64,000 nucleotides of DNA from assembly GCF_003217255.1 (NCBI RefSeq), contig NZ_QJTE01000002.1:310001-374000 (forward strand), given 5' to 3'. A program made the translations under genes and the position numbers. The notes beneath the pieces are model-generated. The model saw nothing but the letters and a program-made list of their open reading frames with translations, did no database searches and was not told where the DNA came from. The first letter of the stretch is position 1, and each line of letters begins with the position of its first letter. Of the stretch, positions 45,128-53,612 are shown in pieces. This stretch comes from Pseudoroseicyclus aestuarii. GTDB lineage: Bacteria > Pseudomonadota > Alphaproteobacteria > Rhodobacterales > Rhodobacteraceae.

Positions 45128-46870
45128 CTATAGTCGAAGGTCGAGGCCGGTGGCGGCGCCACGGCCCGGGGGCGGCGAGGTCGCCCCTGCCGGATGCTGC
45201 GCGGTCCGGCCTTCAGGCGCCTCGCCGGCTGGCCGGGCACTGTCCGGGGTCGGGCCATCGCCCCGGTCGGGCCTGTCCCGCGCGCTGCCGCCGAAACTAA
45301 GATCGACCTGGCCGAAGCCGAGGTCACGCAGCTCGGCGGCAAGCTCGGCCGCGTGGCGGCGCATCAGGTCCGCGGTCTCCGGCCGCTCGGCCTGCATGAC
45401 CAGTGTGAGGCTGTCGCCGGTGGTCACGAGGCTCATGCGAACGCGCCCCAGCTCCTCGGGGTCGAGGGCGATTTCGGTCGGGGTTCCCTCCGGCTGGGGC
45501 AGCGCGGCAGAGAGTTGCTGCGCAAGGGGCCGTGCCTCGGGCCGCGGGGCCTGCGCGATATCGACGCGCGGCATCCCGGCCGTCTCGGGCCGGAGGAGTC
45601 CGGCCTCCAAGGGCTCGGCCGCGGGATCGGGCAGGGCCGTGGCTTCGGGCAGGACGGCATTGCGGAAGCCTTCGGCCTTCGCGGCCGCGAGGCTTGGCTG
45701 CGCCACTGCGGGAGAGGCCGCCGTGGATCGCATCAGAAGCGCCGCCTCTGCCGTCGTCGGGGCCTGTCGCCGCGCGGTGCGGCCCTCTGCACCCCGCCTC
45801 TCGGGGGCGCTGGTGCCAGGTGTCGTCTCACCCGCGGCGCCCGCCTGCGACGCCGCGGGGCGCGGCGCTTCGGCGCCGGCCTCGACCGGGCGCGCGGAAT
45901 GAGTGCCGGGCATGGGCGTCCCGGCCGTCGCCTGTTGCGGCGTCGGCCTGTCCTTTGCGGCGCGCGTGCCCGTGGGCTGGCCCGGGCCGATTTGCTGCGC
46001 GGCGGCAAGGGGGCGCGGCGGCTTGCCCGACTCGGCCGAGGCCGCGCCGGGGGAACCAGCCCGACCGGCGTCCTCTCCTGACTCTGTCATCAGCGCGGCG
46101 GGCGTGGCCGCTCCTCCACCCTCGCGCCCGGCTTGGGTGCTGCGCCCCTGGGCGGATGTGGGGCCCGGCGGGGGCGCCGGAACGCCCCGGGGGCCAGTGT
46201 CGGACCCGTCCATGCCGTGCAGCGGCGTCTTGGTGTCGAACCGTGCCTGGACGGCTCCCTCTGCCGCGGCGACTGCGCCCGGCATCGTGCCGGAGCCCGC
46301 CGCGGCCGGGTCCACGGGCCGCGGGGCGGCCACAGGATCGCCTGTGGATGCGGGCCCGGCGAGCGTAGGAGACGCATCGCTTTGTACCCTGCCGGCTCCC
46401 TCTGCGGCGTGGATCGGGTTCAGGCTCGGGCTCCGGCGCGCGGCTGTGACGGCATCCTCGACGGGGTGCGCTGTGACGGCGCGCGCTGCCCCTGCCCGGT
46501 CGCGGGGCGGCAGGGCGTCACCCTGCCCGTCGTGCCGCAGAAGCGGGTGCCGCGGCAGAGGGTCCGCCCCTTCCGGCCGCGGCAGGGACTCCGCGACCTC
46601 GGCCGGCGCCTCTGAAGGCCGGTCACCGGCGGTCTCGGCCTGCTCGCCCTCCGGGGTCGAGCCGTCCGCCGCGATGGAGGGGCCTTCGGTGCCGGTGCCT
46701 TGGTCGGCCATCAACATCCCGAAGAGGGCACCGCCATCGCTATCTCCGCGCGTCCCGCCACGAAGGCCCGGCGCCTCTACCGGCGCGATGGCTGGGATCC
46801 CGGCGTTCGCCGCGCCCTTGCGAAGAGGTGCTGCTGTGGTCGCAGTGGCGAGAATCGGAAGCTGGGTCAT
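45128..46870 (-). CDS. fliK: Flagellar hook-length control protein
   Basis: A 580-residue exported ruler. The first 430 residues are low-complexity (Ala, Pro, Gly, Thr, Glu); the C-terminal Flg_hook domain is recognisable ('RPLAQQLSAAL', 'TEIALDPEELGRVRMSLVTTG', 'LTLVMQAERPETADLMRRH', 'ELAAELRDLGFGQVDLSFGG'). The domain and its neighbour flgD make the call. A CtrA-like site lies between it and the divergent flgJ-like gene. Confidence 0.88.
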   Translation of the reverse strand: MTQLPILATATTAAPLRKGAANAGIPAIAPVEAPGLRGGTRGDSDGGALFGMLMADQGTGTEGPSIAADGSTPEGEQAETAGDRPSEAPAEVAESLPRPEGADPLPRHPLLRHDGQGDALPPRDRAGAARAVTAHPVEDAVTAARRSPSLNPIHAAEGAGRVQSDASPTLAGPASTGDPVAAPRPVDPAAAGSGTMPGAVAAAEGAVQARFDTKTPLHGMDGSDTGPRGVPAPPPGPTSAQGRSTQAGREGGGAATPAALMTESGEDAGRAGSPGAASAESGKPPRPLAAAQQIGPGQPTGTRAAKDRPTPQQATAGTPMPGTHSARPVEAGAEAPRPAASQAGAAGETTPGTSAPERRGAEGRTARRQAPTTAEAALLMRSTAASPAVAQPSLAAAKAEGFRNAVLPEATALPDPAAEPLEAGLLRPETAGMPRVDIAQAPRPEARPLAQQLSAALPQPEGTPTEIALDPEELGRVRMSLVTTGDSLTLVMQAERPETADLMRRHAAELAAELRDLGFGQVDLSFGGSARDRPDRGDGPTPDSARPAGEAPEGRTAQHPAGATSPPPGRGAATGLDLRL

Positions 46871-46894
46871 GCTCTGTCTTCTGCACCACGAGGC

Positions 46895-46909
46895 TTACTG
46901 AATATTTAC
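46895..46909. promoter_or_regulatory. Possible CtrA-type site between fliK and the flgJ-like gene
   Basis: TTAC-N7-TTAC in an unusually AT-rich spot within the 80-bp divergent intergenic region. It differs at two positions from the TTAA-N7-TTAA consensus used by CtrA in alphaproteobacteria. Confidence 0.35.
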
Positions 46910-46950
46910 CGCGAGCGGAGAGTCTGCCCCCGATCAGCAAGGAGAGGGTC

Positions 46951-47277
46951 ATGGCGGATTACGTGACGGGCTTCGGCCCGATGCCAGGCGCGGCAGGGCA
47001 GCCACCGGCGGCGACGCCGGCTGGCGGCACCGGGGTCACCGACAGGGCCGCGATGCGCGCCGCGGCAGAGGGTCTCGAGACGCTGTTCCTGGCTGAGATG
47101 CTGAAGACGGCCGGCCTGGGCAAGACGCCCGACAGCTTCGGCGGCGGCGTGGGCGAGGACCAGTTCGCCTCCTTTCTGACCGAGGCGCAGGCCGGGCGCA
47201 TCGTCGCGGCCGGCGGCATCGGCCTGGCCGAATCGCTCTTCAACAGCATGCTGGAGGCGCGGGATGGACGCGACTGA
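46951..47277 (+). CDS. flgJ: FlgJ N-terminal-like rod-binding protein
   Basis: A 108-residue protein with only the rod-binding (rod scaffold) domain of FlgJ: 'AAEGLETLFLAEMLKTAGLG' around 37-56, then 'GGVGEDQFASFLTEAQAGRIVAAGGIGLAESLF'. The muramidase domain of enterobacterial FlgJ is absent, normal for alphaproteobacteria, where a separate enzyme serves. GGAGAGGG precedes the ATG at 46951. Its end overlaps the next gene by 14 bp. Confidence 0.85.
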   Translation: MADYVTGFGPMPGAAGQPPAATPAGGTGVTDRAAMRAAAEGLETLFLAEMLKTAGLGKTPDSFGGGVGEDQFASFLTEAQAGRIVAAGGIGLAESLFNSMLEARDGRD

Positions 47278-47608
47278 TCGTGCCCTCGCGCTGCTCGAGC
47301 GGGAGAGGCGCGCGCTCCTCTCCGCGGACTGGGAGGCGCTCGACCGAATCGCGCCGTTGAAGGCGAGGCTGGCCGAAACGCTTGGCGCGCAGCCGGAGGC
47401 GGGCCTGACCCCGCGCCGCCTGGCCGAGATCCGCAGGGCGGCGGGGCGCAACGGCGCGATCATGACCGCGGCGATGGAGGGCCTTCGCGACGGCGCCCGC
47501 CGCCTGCAGGAGATACGCCGCGCCCAATCGGGATTCTCCAGCTACGACAGCGCCGGGCGGCAGGCGCGCGTCGCCTCCACGCGCCCGGGCCTCGAGAAGC
47601 GATCCTGA
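47264..47608 (+). CDS. FlgN-like flagellar protein
   Basis: A 114-residue, mostly helical, charged protein ('LALLERERRALLSADWEALDRIAPLKARLAETLG'-type heptads over residues 7-40, then 'GLRDGARRLQEIRRAQSGFSSYD'). The length, the C-terminal 'FSSYDSAGRQ' pattern and the position between the rod protein and flagellin fit an FlgN-type export chaperone for hook-associated proteins. Similarity is weak, so the name is provisional. Confidence 0.65.
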   Translation: MDATDRALALLERERRALLSADWEALDRIAPLKARLAETLGAQPEAGLTPRRLAEIRRAAGRNGAIMTAAMEGLRDGARRLQEIRRAQSGFSSYDSAGRQARVASTRPGLEKRS

Positions 47609-47644
47609 CGGCGGCGCCCCGGGCGACGAGAAAGGCCGCGCCCG

Positions 47645-47659
47645 TTAAACCTATCTTGG
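47645..47659 (+). promoter_or_regulatory. CtrA-like site upstream of flagellin
   Basis: TTAA-N7-TTGG, 160 bp before the flagellin start and 37 bp after the flgN-like stop. It matches the TTAA-N7-TTAA consensus at six of eight positions in otherwise GC-rich DNA. Confidence 0.4.
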
Positions 47660-47684
47660 GAATTCTCGAGGCAAAAGAAGCGCA

Positions 47685-47724
47685 TCACCCTAGGGTGACG
47701 CACAGGGGCCGGAGCAGCCGGCCC
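47685..47724 (+). promoter_or_regulatory. Palindrome and hairpin in the flagellin upstream region
   Basis: A perfect 14-bp palindrome TCACCCTAGGGTGA (47685-47698) is followed by a hairpin GGGCCGG-AGCAG-CCGGCCC (47706-47724), 94 bp before the flagellin ATG. It could be an operator plus a terminator of the upstream unit, or, if transcription begins upstream, part of the flagellin 5' leader. Confidence 0.45.
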
Positions 47725-47818
47725 GACCGATAGTCAGAACGGCTGAAATCGTCGCCGCATGCCGGCGACACATGCCATCGGCGTAAAACGCGCCCTATCA
47801 ACAGGACCACATACACCC

Positions 47819-49027
47819 ATGTCCAGCATTCTGACCAACAACGGGGCGATGGTCGCCCTGCAGACCCTCAAGAGCATCAACAACCAGCTCGGCGACACCC
47901 AGTCGGCCATCTCGACCGGCAAGAACGTCGCCACCGCCAAAGACAACTCGGCCGTCTGGGCCATCTCGAAGGTCATGGAGTCCGACGTCAAGGGCTTCAA
48001 GGCGATCTCCGACTCGCTCTCGCTCGGCGAAAGCACCGTCGCGGTCGCACGCCAGGCGTCGGAGACGGTCACCGATCTGCTCACCGACATGAAGGGCAAG
48101 ATCGTCGCCGCCCAGGAAGACAACGTCGACCGGGCGAAACTGCAGGCCGACGTCGCCGCGCTGCGCGACCAGATCACCTCGGTGGTCGGCGCCGCCCAGT
48201 TCAACGGCCTGAACCTCGTCAACGGCACCTCGGGCAACGTGGACGTCCTGTCCTCGCTGGACCGCGATGCCTCCGGCGGGGTTACCTCCTCCACCATCAC
48301 CGTCAACCAGCAGGACCTCTCGGTCGGCGGCTATACCGCCAAGGCCGTTCTGGCCGGCTCCGACGGTGCCTCGGCGAACAACGACACCGCCAGCTTCACG
48401 CTGGACAACACCAGCGGCACCGGCACGCTGGTGATCGACGACAGCGCGGATGCCTTTGCCGCCGGTGACAGCGTCTCGCTGAGCATCGGTGACACCAAGG
48501 TGACCTATACCGTCACCGCCGACGACGTCGCGGCCACCACGACGGCCGATATCGTCGCCGTCGGCCTGAAGAACGCCGTCGACAAGCTGGGCAACCCGGA
48601 CCTGACGGTGGATTACGACAGCGGCACCCCCGGCACCCTGGCCTTCACCAACGCCGGCGGTGACGACCTGGTCGTCTCGGCGCAGTTCGAGAACGCTGGT
48701 TCGGGTGGCCTCGGTACGCTGGCCAGCATCGATGTCTCCTCGGCCGCGGGTGCCACCGCTGCCCTGGGCACCATCGAAGGGCTGATCACCACCGCGGTCG
48801 ACTCTGCCGCCGCCTTCGGTTCGGTCCAGGGCCGGATCGAGATCCAGGCCGACTTCATCAGCAAGCTGTCCGACTCGCTGAAGTCCGGCATCGGCTCCAT
48901 GGTCGATGCCGACATGGAAGAGACCTCGGCCCGTCTGCAGGCCCTGCAGGTGCAGCAGCAGCTGGGCGTCCAGTCGCTGTCGATCGCCAACCAGGCGCCG
49001 CAGTCGGTCCTCTCGCTGTTCCGCTAA
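47819..49027 (+). CDS. fliC: Flagellin
   Basis: A 402-residue filament protein. The conserved N-terminal helical domain (about 1-140: 'MSSILTNNGAMVALQTLKSI', 'GDTQSAISTGKNVATAKDNS') and C-terminal domain (about 320-402: 'SVQGRIEIQADFISKLSDSLKSGI', ending 'NQAPQSVLSLFR') flank a variable Thr/Asp/Gly-rich middle that would face the outside. The track of homology starts at the ATG at 47819, not the upstream frame. A terminator-like hairpin follows, then flaF and flbT. Confidence 0.96.
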   Translation: MSSILTNNGAMVALQTLKSINNQLGDTQSAISTGKNVATAKDNSAVWAISKVMESDVKGFKAISDSLSLGESTVAVARQASETVTDLLTDMKGKIVAAQEDNVDRAKLQADVAALRDQITSVVGAAQFNGLNLVNGTSGNVDVLSSLDRDASGGVTSSTITVNQQDLSVGGYTAKAVLAGSDGASANNDTASFTLDNTSGTGTLVIDDSADAFAAGDSVSLSIGDTKVTYTVTADDVAATTTADIVAVGLKNAVDKLGNPDLTVDYDSGTPGTLAFTNAGGDDLVVSAQFENAGSGGLGTLASIDVSSAAGATAALGTIEGLITTAVDSAAAFGSVQGRIEIQADFISKLSDSLKSGIGSMVDADMEETSARLQALQVQQQLGVQSLSIANQAPQSVLSLFR

Positions 49028-49037
49028 GGCACGGCTT

Positions 49038-49065
49038 ACCGGGGGCGCCCTCGCGCGCCCCCGGT
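49038..49065 (+). terminator. Hairpin downstream of flagellin
   Basis: A perfect 11-bp stem ACCGGGGGCGC/GCGCCCCCGGT with a 6-nt loop begins 10 bp after the flagellin stop. With C rather than T residues following, it may end most flagellin transcripts while letting some continue into flaF-flbT. Confidence 0.65.
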
Positions 49066-49136
49066 CCCCCCATTCCTGTCTCGTCAGCGGCAAAGCCGCC
49101 CTTCCGGCGCATTTTCGTCCTGAAAGGACCTGACCC

Positions 49137-49535
49137 TTGAATTTCGTCCAGCAAGCCCGACAGGCCTACGGCGCCAGCAATGCCGTCATCCGCTCTGCCC
49201 GCTCGGCCGAGCACCAGATCCTCGCCGAAGCGACCGCACGCCTGCGCGCCGCCGTCGACTCCGGCTTCTTTCCCTCCATCGCCAAGGCCATCCACGACAA
49301 TCGCCGTCTCTGGACCCGGCTCGTCGCCGATGTGGCCGATGACGACAACGGGCTGCCGGCCGAGCTTCGCGGTCGGCTGTTCTACCTGGGCGAATTCACC
49401 AACAGCCATTCGCGGGCCGTCCTTGCGGGCAAGGCGCATGCGGGCGTCCTGGTCGAAATCAACACCGCGGTGCTGCGCGGGCTGAGCGGCCAGCAGGCCG
49501 GCAGCGCGGCCGCCGTGCCCAGCGAGGTGGCGTGA
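49137..49535 (+). CDS. flaF: Flagellar biosynthesis regulator FlaF
   Basis: A 132-residue cytoplasmic protein with 'QQARQAYGASNAVIRSARSAEHQILAEATARL', in pieces at the N-terminus, and 'DNRRLWTRLVADVADDDNGLPAELRGRLFYLGEFT', the FlaF signature. In Caulobacter FlaF is needed for flagellin synthesis and secretion and opposes FlbT. The start is a TTG at 49137. The stop overlaps the flbT ATG by 1 nt. Confidence 0.9.
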   Translation: MNFVQQARQAYGASNAVIRSARSAEHQILAEATARLRAAVDSGFFPSIAKAIHDNRRLWTRLVADVADDDNGLPAELRGRLFYLGEFTNSHSRAVLAGKAHAGVLVEINTAVLRGLSGQQAGSAAAVPSEVA

Positions 49536-50050
49536 TGACCGGCCTTGTCCTCAAGCTCGGCCCGCAGGAGCGTGTGCTGGTCAACGGCGCGGTGATCGAG
49601 AACGGCGACCGCCGGTCGCGCCTGTCGATCCTGACGCCGAACGCCAAGATCCTGCGCCTGCGCGACGCCATCCGCCCCGGCGAGGCCGATACCCCGGTCA
49701 AGCGCGTCTGCTACATCGCCCAGCTCGTGCTCGCCGGCGAGGCGACCCCGGCCCAGGGCCATACGCAGATGATCAGCGGGGTGGAGCAGCTGAGCCAGGT
49801 CCTGACCGATCCGGACAGCCGCGCCCTTCTGTCCGAGGCGACCACCGCCCTGCGCGCGGGCGAGACCTATCGCGCGCTCAAGCGGTTGCGCGCGCTTCTG
49901 CCGCGCGAAGAACGCCTGATGGCGATGTCCCGGAGCGCTCCGCCGGCCCCCGCGCGGCCGGAGCTGGGACCGGAGGTCGACATGGCCCGACAGTTCGCCG
50001 CCGAGCTGTGCGACGAGGATGCCGCCCGCCGGGCGGGTCGCGCATCATGA
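49535..50050 (+). CDS. flbT: Flagellin translation regulator FlbT
   Basis: A 171-residue protein; 'GLVLKLGPQERVLVNGAVIENGDRRSRLSILTPNAKILRLRDAI', read in pieces over about 3-46, and 'YIAQLVLAGEA' are the FlbT hallmark. In Caulobacter FlbT binds the 5' untranslated region of flagellin mRNA and promotes its decay until the hook is finished. A GTG at 49532 is also in frame, but the ATG at 49535 couples to flaF (TGATG). The stop overlaps the next start (ATGA). Confidence 0.93.
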   Translation: MTGLVLKLGPQERVLVNGAVIENGDRRSRLSILTPNAKILRLRDAIRPGEADTPVKRVCYIAQLVLAGEATPAQGHTQMISGVEQLSQVLTDPDSRALLSEATTALRAGETYRALKRLRALLPREERLMAMSRSAPPAPARPELGPEVDMARQFAAELCDEDAARRAGRAS

Positions 50051-50841
50051 GCTTCCAGCCGGTCCTGCCCCTTTCGGGCTATACCGGCTGGCGGTTTCTC
50101 CAGCGCACGCTGGACAGCCAGCAGGAGGCCTTCTCGAACAGCGGCCCCGTCAAGACCGCGGCCGAGTATTTCCGCGAGAACATCTCCAAGGCGGCCACGG
50201 CAGAGGACCTCGTGGCGGACCGCCGCCTTCTGGGCGTGGCCTTGGGCGCCTTCGGGCTGGACGAGGATATCGACGCCAAGGCCTTCATCAAGAAGGTCCT
50301 GGCGGAGGGCACGCTCGAGAAGGACGCCCTGGCGAGCAAGCTTTCCGACAAGCGCTACGCCCGCCTGGCCGAGGCCTTCGGCTACGGCAATGCCGGCCCG
50401 CGCGTCTGGATGGAGGGCTTCGCCGATGAGATCATCGACAAGTACCAGGCGAAGCAGTTCCAGGTCGCGGTCGGCGAGCAGAACGAGTCCCTGCGCCTCG
50501 CGCTGAACGTCACGGCCGGTCTCGAGGAGATCGGTGCCGCGGAGAAAACCGACAACGCCGCCTGGTTCGGCATGATGGGCAATGGCCCCCTGCGGGCGGT
50601 CTTCGAAGGGGCGCTGGGCTTTCCCAAGTCCTTCGGAAAGATCGACCTCGATCAGCAACTGGACCAGTTCAGGTCCCGCGCGCAGTCCACCTTCGGCACC
50701 TCGGACATGGCCGAGATCGCCGGCGATCCGCAGCTTCAGGAAAAGCTGGTCCGGCTCTACCTGATCCGGAGCGAGGCTTCGGCCATGACATCCCTGAGCG
50801 GCGCGAACGCCGCCCTGACCCTGCTGTCGAACCTGCGCTAG
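50047..50841 (+). CDS. DUF1217 family flagellar-locus protein
   Basis: 264 residues, DUF1217: 'FQPVLPLSGYTGWRFLQRTLDSQQEAF' at the start, 'YFRENISKAATAEDLVADRRLLGVALGAFGLDEDI' and 'FIKKVLAEG' follow. Members are found in alphaproteobacterial flagellar loci; in some species the homologous gene is named flgX- or FliX-like, but no role is firmly established. Coupled to flbT and ending 7 bp from the convergent purU. Confidence 0.82.
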   Translation: MSFQPVLPLSGYTGWRFLQRTLDSQQEAFSNSGPVKTAAEYFRENISKAATAEDLVADRRLLGVALGAFGLDEDIDAKAFIKKVLAEGTLEKDALASKLSDKRYARLAEAFGYGNAGPRVWMEGFADEIIDKYQAKQFQVAVGEQNESLRLALNVTAGLEEIGAAEKTDNAAWFGMMGNGPLRAVFEGALGFPKSFGKIDLDQQLDQFRSRAQSTFGTSDMAEIAGDPQLQEKLVRLYLIRSEASAMTSLSGANAALTLLSNLR

Positions 50842-50848
50842 CCCGCCG

Positions 50849-51697
50849 CTACTTGGCGAAGACCACGGTGCGGCTGCCATTGATCAGCACCCGCCGTTGC
50901 AGGTGCAGCGCCACGCCCCGCGCCAGAACGCGCCGCTCGATGTCGCGGCCCTTGGCGACGAGGTCCTCGGGCGTGTCGGCATGGGTCACATGCTCCACGT
51001 CCTGGCTGATGATCGGCCCCTCGTCGAGATCCTCGGTGACGTAATGCGCCGTCGCGCCGATCATCTTCACGCCGCGGGCATGGGCCTGATGATAGGGCTT
51101 CGCGCCCTTGAAGCCGGGCAGGAAGGAGTGGTGGATGTTGATGCAGCGCCCCGAGAGAAAGGCGCTCATCTCGTCGGAGAGGATCTGCATGTAGCGCGCC
51201 AGCACCACCAGCTCGGCGCCGGTGTTGTCGACGAGATCGCGGATCTGCGCCTCCTGTTGCGGCTTGGTCTCCCTGGTGATCGGCAGGTGGTGGTAGGGCA
51301 CATCGGCGGGCAGATCGGCGCTCAGCGCTTCGGCAGGGTGGTTGCCGGCGATGGCGACCACCTCCATCGGCAGCTCGCCCATGCGCTGGCGGTACAGCAG
51401 GTCGACCAGGCAGTGATCGAACTTGGACACAAGGATCATCACCTTGGGCAGGCGCTGGGCCGAGACCAGCTCCCAGCGCATGCCGAAGGCCGTGCCGATG
51501 CCGTCCATCTTGGCGCGGAAGGGCGCGGCATCCTCGTGGCAGCGGAAGGCGACCCGCATGAAGAAGGTGCCGGTCTGCGCGTCGTCGAACTGCCGCGCCT
51601 CGGTGATATCGCCGCCGGTATCGGCCAGGGCGGTCGCCACCGCCGCCACGATGCCGGGGCGGTTCTGGCAGGTCAGCGTCAGGATCTCGTGGGTCAT
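50849..51697 (-). CDS. purU: Formyltetrahydrofolate deformylase
   Basis: A 282-residue enzyme hydrolysing 10-formyl-THF to THF and formate. N-terminal ACT domain (about 1-85: 'LTCQNRPGIVAAVATALADTGGDI') and formyltransferase domain with 'VSKFDHCLVDLLYR', 'AGNHPA', 'RYMQILSD' and 'CINIHHSFLPGFKGAKPYHQA', the last holding the catalytic histidine; the catalytic Asp lies in 'YVTEDLDEGPII'. It is a metabolic gene inside the flagellar region, on the opposite strand to its flagellar neighbour. Confidence 0.95.
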   Translation of the reverse strand: MTHEILTLTCQNRPGIVAAVATALADTGGDITEARQFDDAQTGTFFMRVAFRCHEDAAPFRAKMDGIGTAFGMRWELVSAQRLPKVMILVSKFDHCLVDLLYRQRMGELPMEVVAIAGNHPAEALSADLPADVPYHHLPITRETKPQQEAQIRDLVDNTGAELVVLARYMQILSDEMSAFLSGRCINIHHSFLPGFKGAKPYHQAHARGVKMIGATAHYVTEDLDEGPIISQDVEHVTHADTPEDLVAKGRDIERRVLARGVALHLQRRVLINGSRTVVFAK

Positions 51698-51736
51698 GGC
51701 TCTTCCTTCTGGCCTCCTCCCCTCGTGCCCCGGGGG

Positions 51737-51779
51737 CCTCCGCCGGTCTGATGCGGAAGCGACCCTTCCGGGGCGGAGG
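51737..51779 (-). terminator. Two-part hairpin between dctM and purU
   Basis: Outer arms CCTCCGCC/GGCGGAGG and an inner hairpin CGGAAG-CGACC-CTTCCG fold together 13 bp after the dctM stop on the minus strand. No T-run; probable terminator or processing site. Confidence 0.5.
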
Positions 51780-51791
51780 GCGAAGCAAGCC

Positions 51792-53096
51792 TTAGTCGAT
51801 CATCGTCTCGGGCAGAAGCAGGGCGATCTGCGGAAAAGCCACGATCAGCACCAGCGCCACCAGCATCGCGCCCCAGAAGGGCAGCACGCCGGCGAAGATG
51901 CGGCCCAGCGGCACCGAGGGCGCCACCGATTTCACGATGAAGACGTTCACCCCCACGGGGGGCGAGATCAGCCCCATCTCCAGCACCAGCACCGCCAGAA
52001 CACCGAACCAGATCGGATCGTAGCCCAGCGCGATGATCACCGGAAAGAAGATCGGCAGCGTCAGGACCAGCATCGCCAGCCCCTCGAGGAAACAGCCGAG
52101 GACGAGGTAGCACAGCAGGATCAGCGACAGCACCGCGAGCGGCGGCAGGGCCAGCCCCTCGAGCAGGGCGCCGAAGCTGGCGGGAATGTGGCTGAGGGCG
52201 AGGAAGGGGTTGATCAGATGCGCCGAGATCAGGATCAGCATCACGGTCGCCGTCGTCACCACGGAATCGCGCGTGGCGCTCCACAATCGGCGCAGCGAGA
52301 GCTGGCCCAGCACCGCGCCGAAGAGGATCACAAGCCCCGCGCCCACGGCCGAAGCCTCGACCGGGGAGAAGAGCCCGCCGTAGATCCCGCCTATGGTCAG
52401 CGCGATGACCGAGAGGATCGGCAGCGCGCCGATCAGGGCGCGCAGCTTCTCGGCGCCGGTGGTGCGCGGCCCGGTCGGGCCGAGGCCGGGGCGCAGGCGG
52501 CAGAGTAGGCTAATCGTCGCGATGAAGAGGGCCAGCAGCAGCAGGCCCGGCAGCACGCCGGCCAGGAACAGCCGGCCGATGCTTTGCTGCGTCAGGATCG
52601 CGTAGATGACGAAGCCGGTCGAGGGCGGGATCAGGATGCCCAGCGTGCCGCCCGCGGCCACGGCGCCGGTCGAGAGCCGGCTGTCGTAGCCGTAGCGATC
52701 CATCTCGCCCAGCGAGACGCGCCCCATTGTCAGCGCCGAGGCGACGGAACTGCCCGAGAGCGCCGCGAAGCCGCCGCAGCCCAGCACCGTCGCGGAGGCG
52801 AGGCCGCCGCGGACCTGCCCGATGATGGCATAGGCGGCATCGTAAAGGCGCCGGCTCATGCCGGTTTCGGTGGCGACATTGCCCATCAGGATAAAGAGCG
52901 GCACCACCACGAGCTCGGCCGAGGAGGCGAGCGTGAAGCTTTCCGATCCCAGCAGGCTGAGCGCGCTGGTCAGGCTGTCGAGCGCCCAGATCCCGCCGAA
53001 ACCGACGGCGAACATTGCGAAGGCCACGGGCACCCGCAGCATCAGCAGCAGGAACAGCAGGGCGAGGCCGGAAAGCCCGATGGCGGTATCGGTCAT
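51792..53096 (-). CDS. TRAP transporter large permease, DctM type
   Basis: A 434-residue inner-membrane protein with about 12 hydrophobic helices. DctM motifs: 'LRVPVAFAMFAVGFGG', 'PLFILMGNVATETGMSRRLYDAA', 'GGFAALSGSSVASALTMG', 'GGTLGILIPPSTGFVIYAILT' and 'MGLISPPVGVNVFIVK'. It carries out Na+-coupled uptake together with DctP and DctQ. Start at the ATG at 53096, overlapping the dctQ stop by 4 nt; the open frame runs further to 53360 inside dctQ. Confidence 0.95.
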   Translation of the reverse strand: MTDTAIGLSGLALLFLLLMLRVPVAFAMFAVGFGGIWALDSLTSALSLLGSESFTLASSAELVVVPLFILMGNVATETGMSRRLYDAAYAIIGQVRGGLASATVLGCGGFAALSGSSVASALTMGRVSLGEMDRYGYDSRLSTGAVAAGGTLGILIPPSTGFVIYAILTQQSIGRLFLAGVLPGLLLLALFIATISLLCRLRPGLGPTGPRTTGAEKLRALIGALPILSVIALTIGGIYGGLFSPVEASAVGAGLVILFGAVLGQLSLRRLWSATRDSVVTTATVMLILISAHLINPFLALSHIPASFGALLEGLALPPLAVLSLILLCYLVLGCFLEGLAMLVLTLPIFFPVIIALGYDPIWFGVLAVLVLEMGLISPPVGVNVFIVKSVAPSVPLGRIFAGVLPFWGAMLVALVLIVAFPQIALLLPETMID

Positions 53097-53608
53097 CGCG
53101 GCGCCTCCTGCGCGGTGTCCCAGCGCGGCGGGCTGCGGCGGCTGGCGACCTCGGCGGCGCGCAGCAGCATCGCCAGCGCGGTCAGGCCCGAAAAGGCGCA
53201 GACCCCCCATTGGAACCAGGCCTTCGGCAGGTCGATGATGTTGCTGCGCAGGTTCAGCATCAGGCTGAGCCGCGCGCTGTCGTAGACCGTCCAGGCGATG
53301 CCCGCGAAGATCGCTGCGCCCAGCAGCGCCGAGGCGATGTCCGAGGCGCGGTTCAGCCATGCGGGAAAGCGCGGCTCCAGCAGGTCGACCGAGATATGCC
53401 CGCCCAGCCTGTCACAGAGCGCCATGCCGCCGAAGACGAGGACCGTCATCGCCATGGTCGAGACGTCCTGCGCCCCGCGCAGCGGCGCGCCGAAGTAGCG
53501 GCCCAGGACATCGACGAGGATCACGCTGACCTGCACGATCAGCGCGACGGATCCGATCAGGGCGGACAGGCCGATCAGCCTGTCCGCCAGCCATCGCAAG
53601 GACGTCAC
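53093..53608 (-). CDS. TRAP transporter small permease, DctQ type
   Basis: 171 residues, four hydrophobic helices; 'VILVDVLGRYFGAPLRGAQDVSTMAMTVLVFGGMALCDRLGGHISVDLL', read in pieces around 30-77, is the DctQ consensus region. GTG start at 53608, 4 bp after dctP; the stop overlaps dctM. The protein links the periplasmic binding protein to the large permease. Confidence 0.92.
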   Translation of the reverse strand: MTSLRWLADRLIGLSALIGSVALIVQVSVILVDVLGRYFGAPLRGAQDVSTMAMTVLVFGGMALCDRLGGHISVDLLEPRFPAWLNRASDIASALLGAAIFAGIAWTVYDSARLSLMLNLRSNIIDLPKAWFQWGVCAFSGLTALAMLLRAAEVASRRSPPRWDTAQEAPR

Positions 53609-53612
53609 GCGG

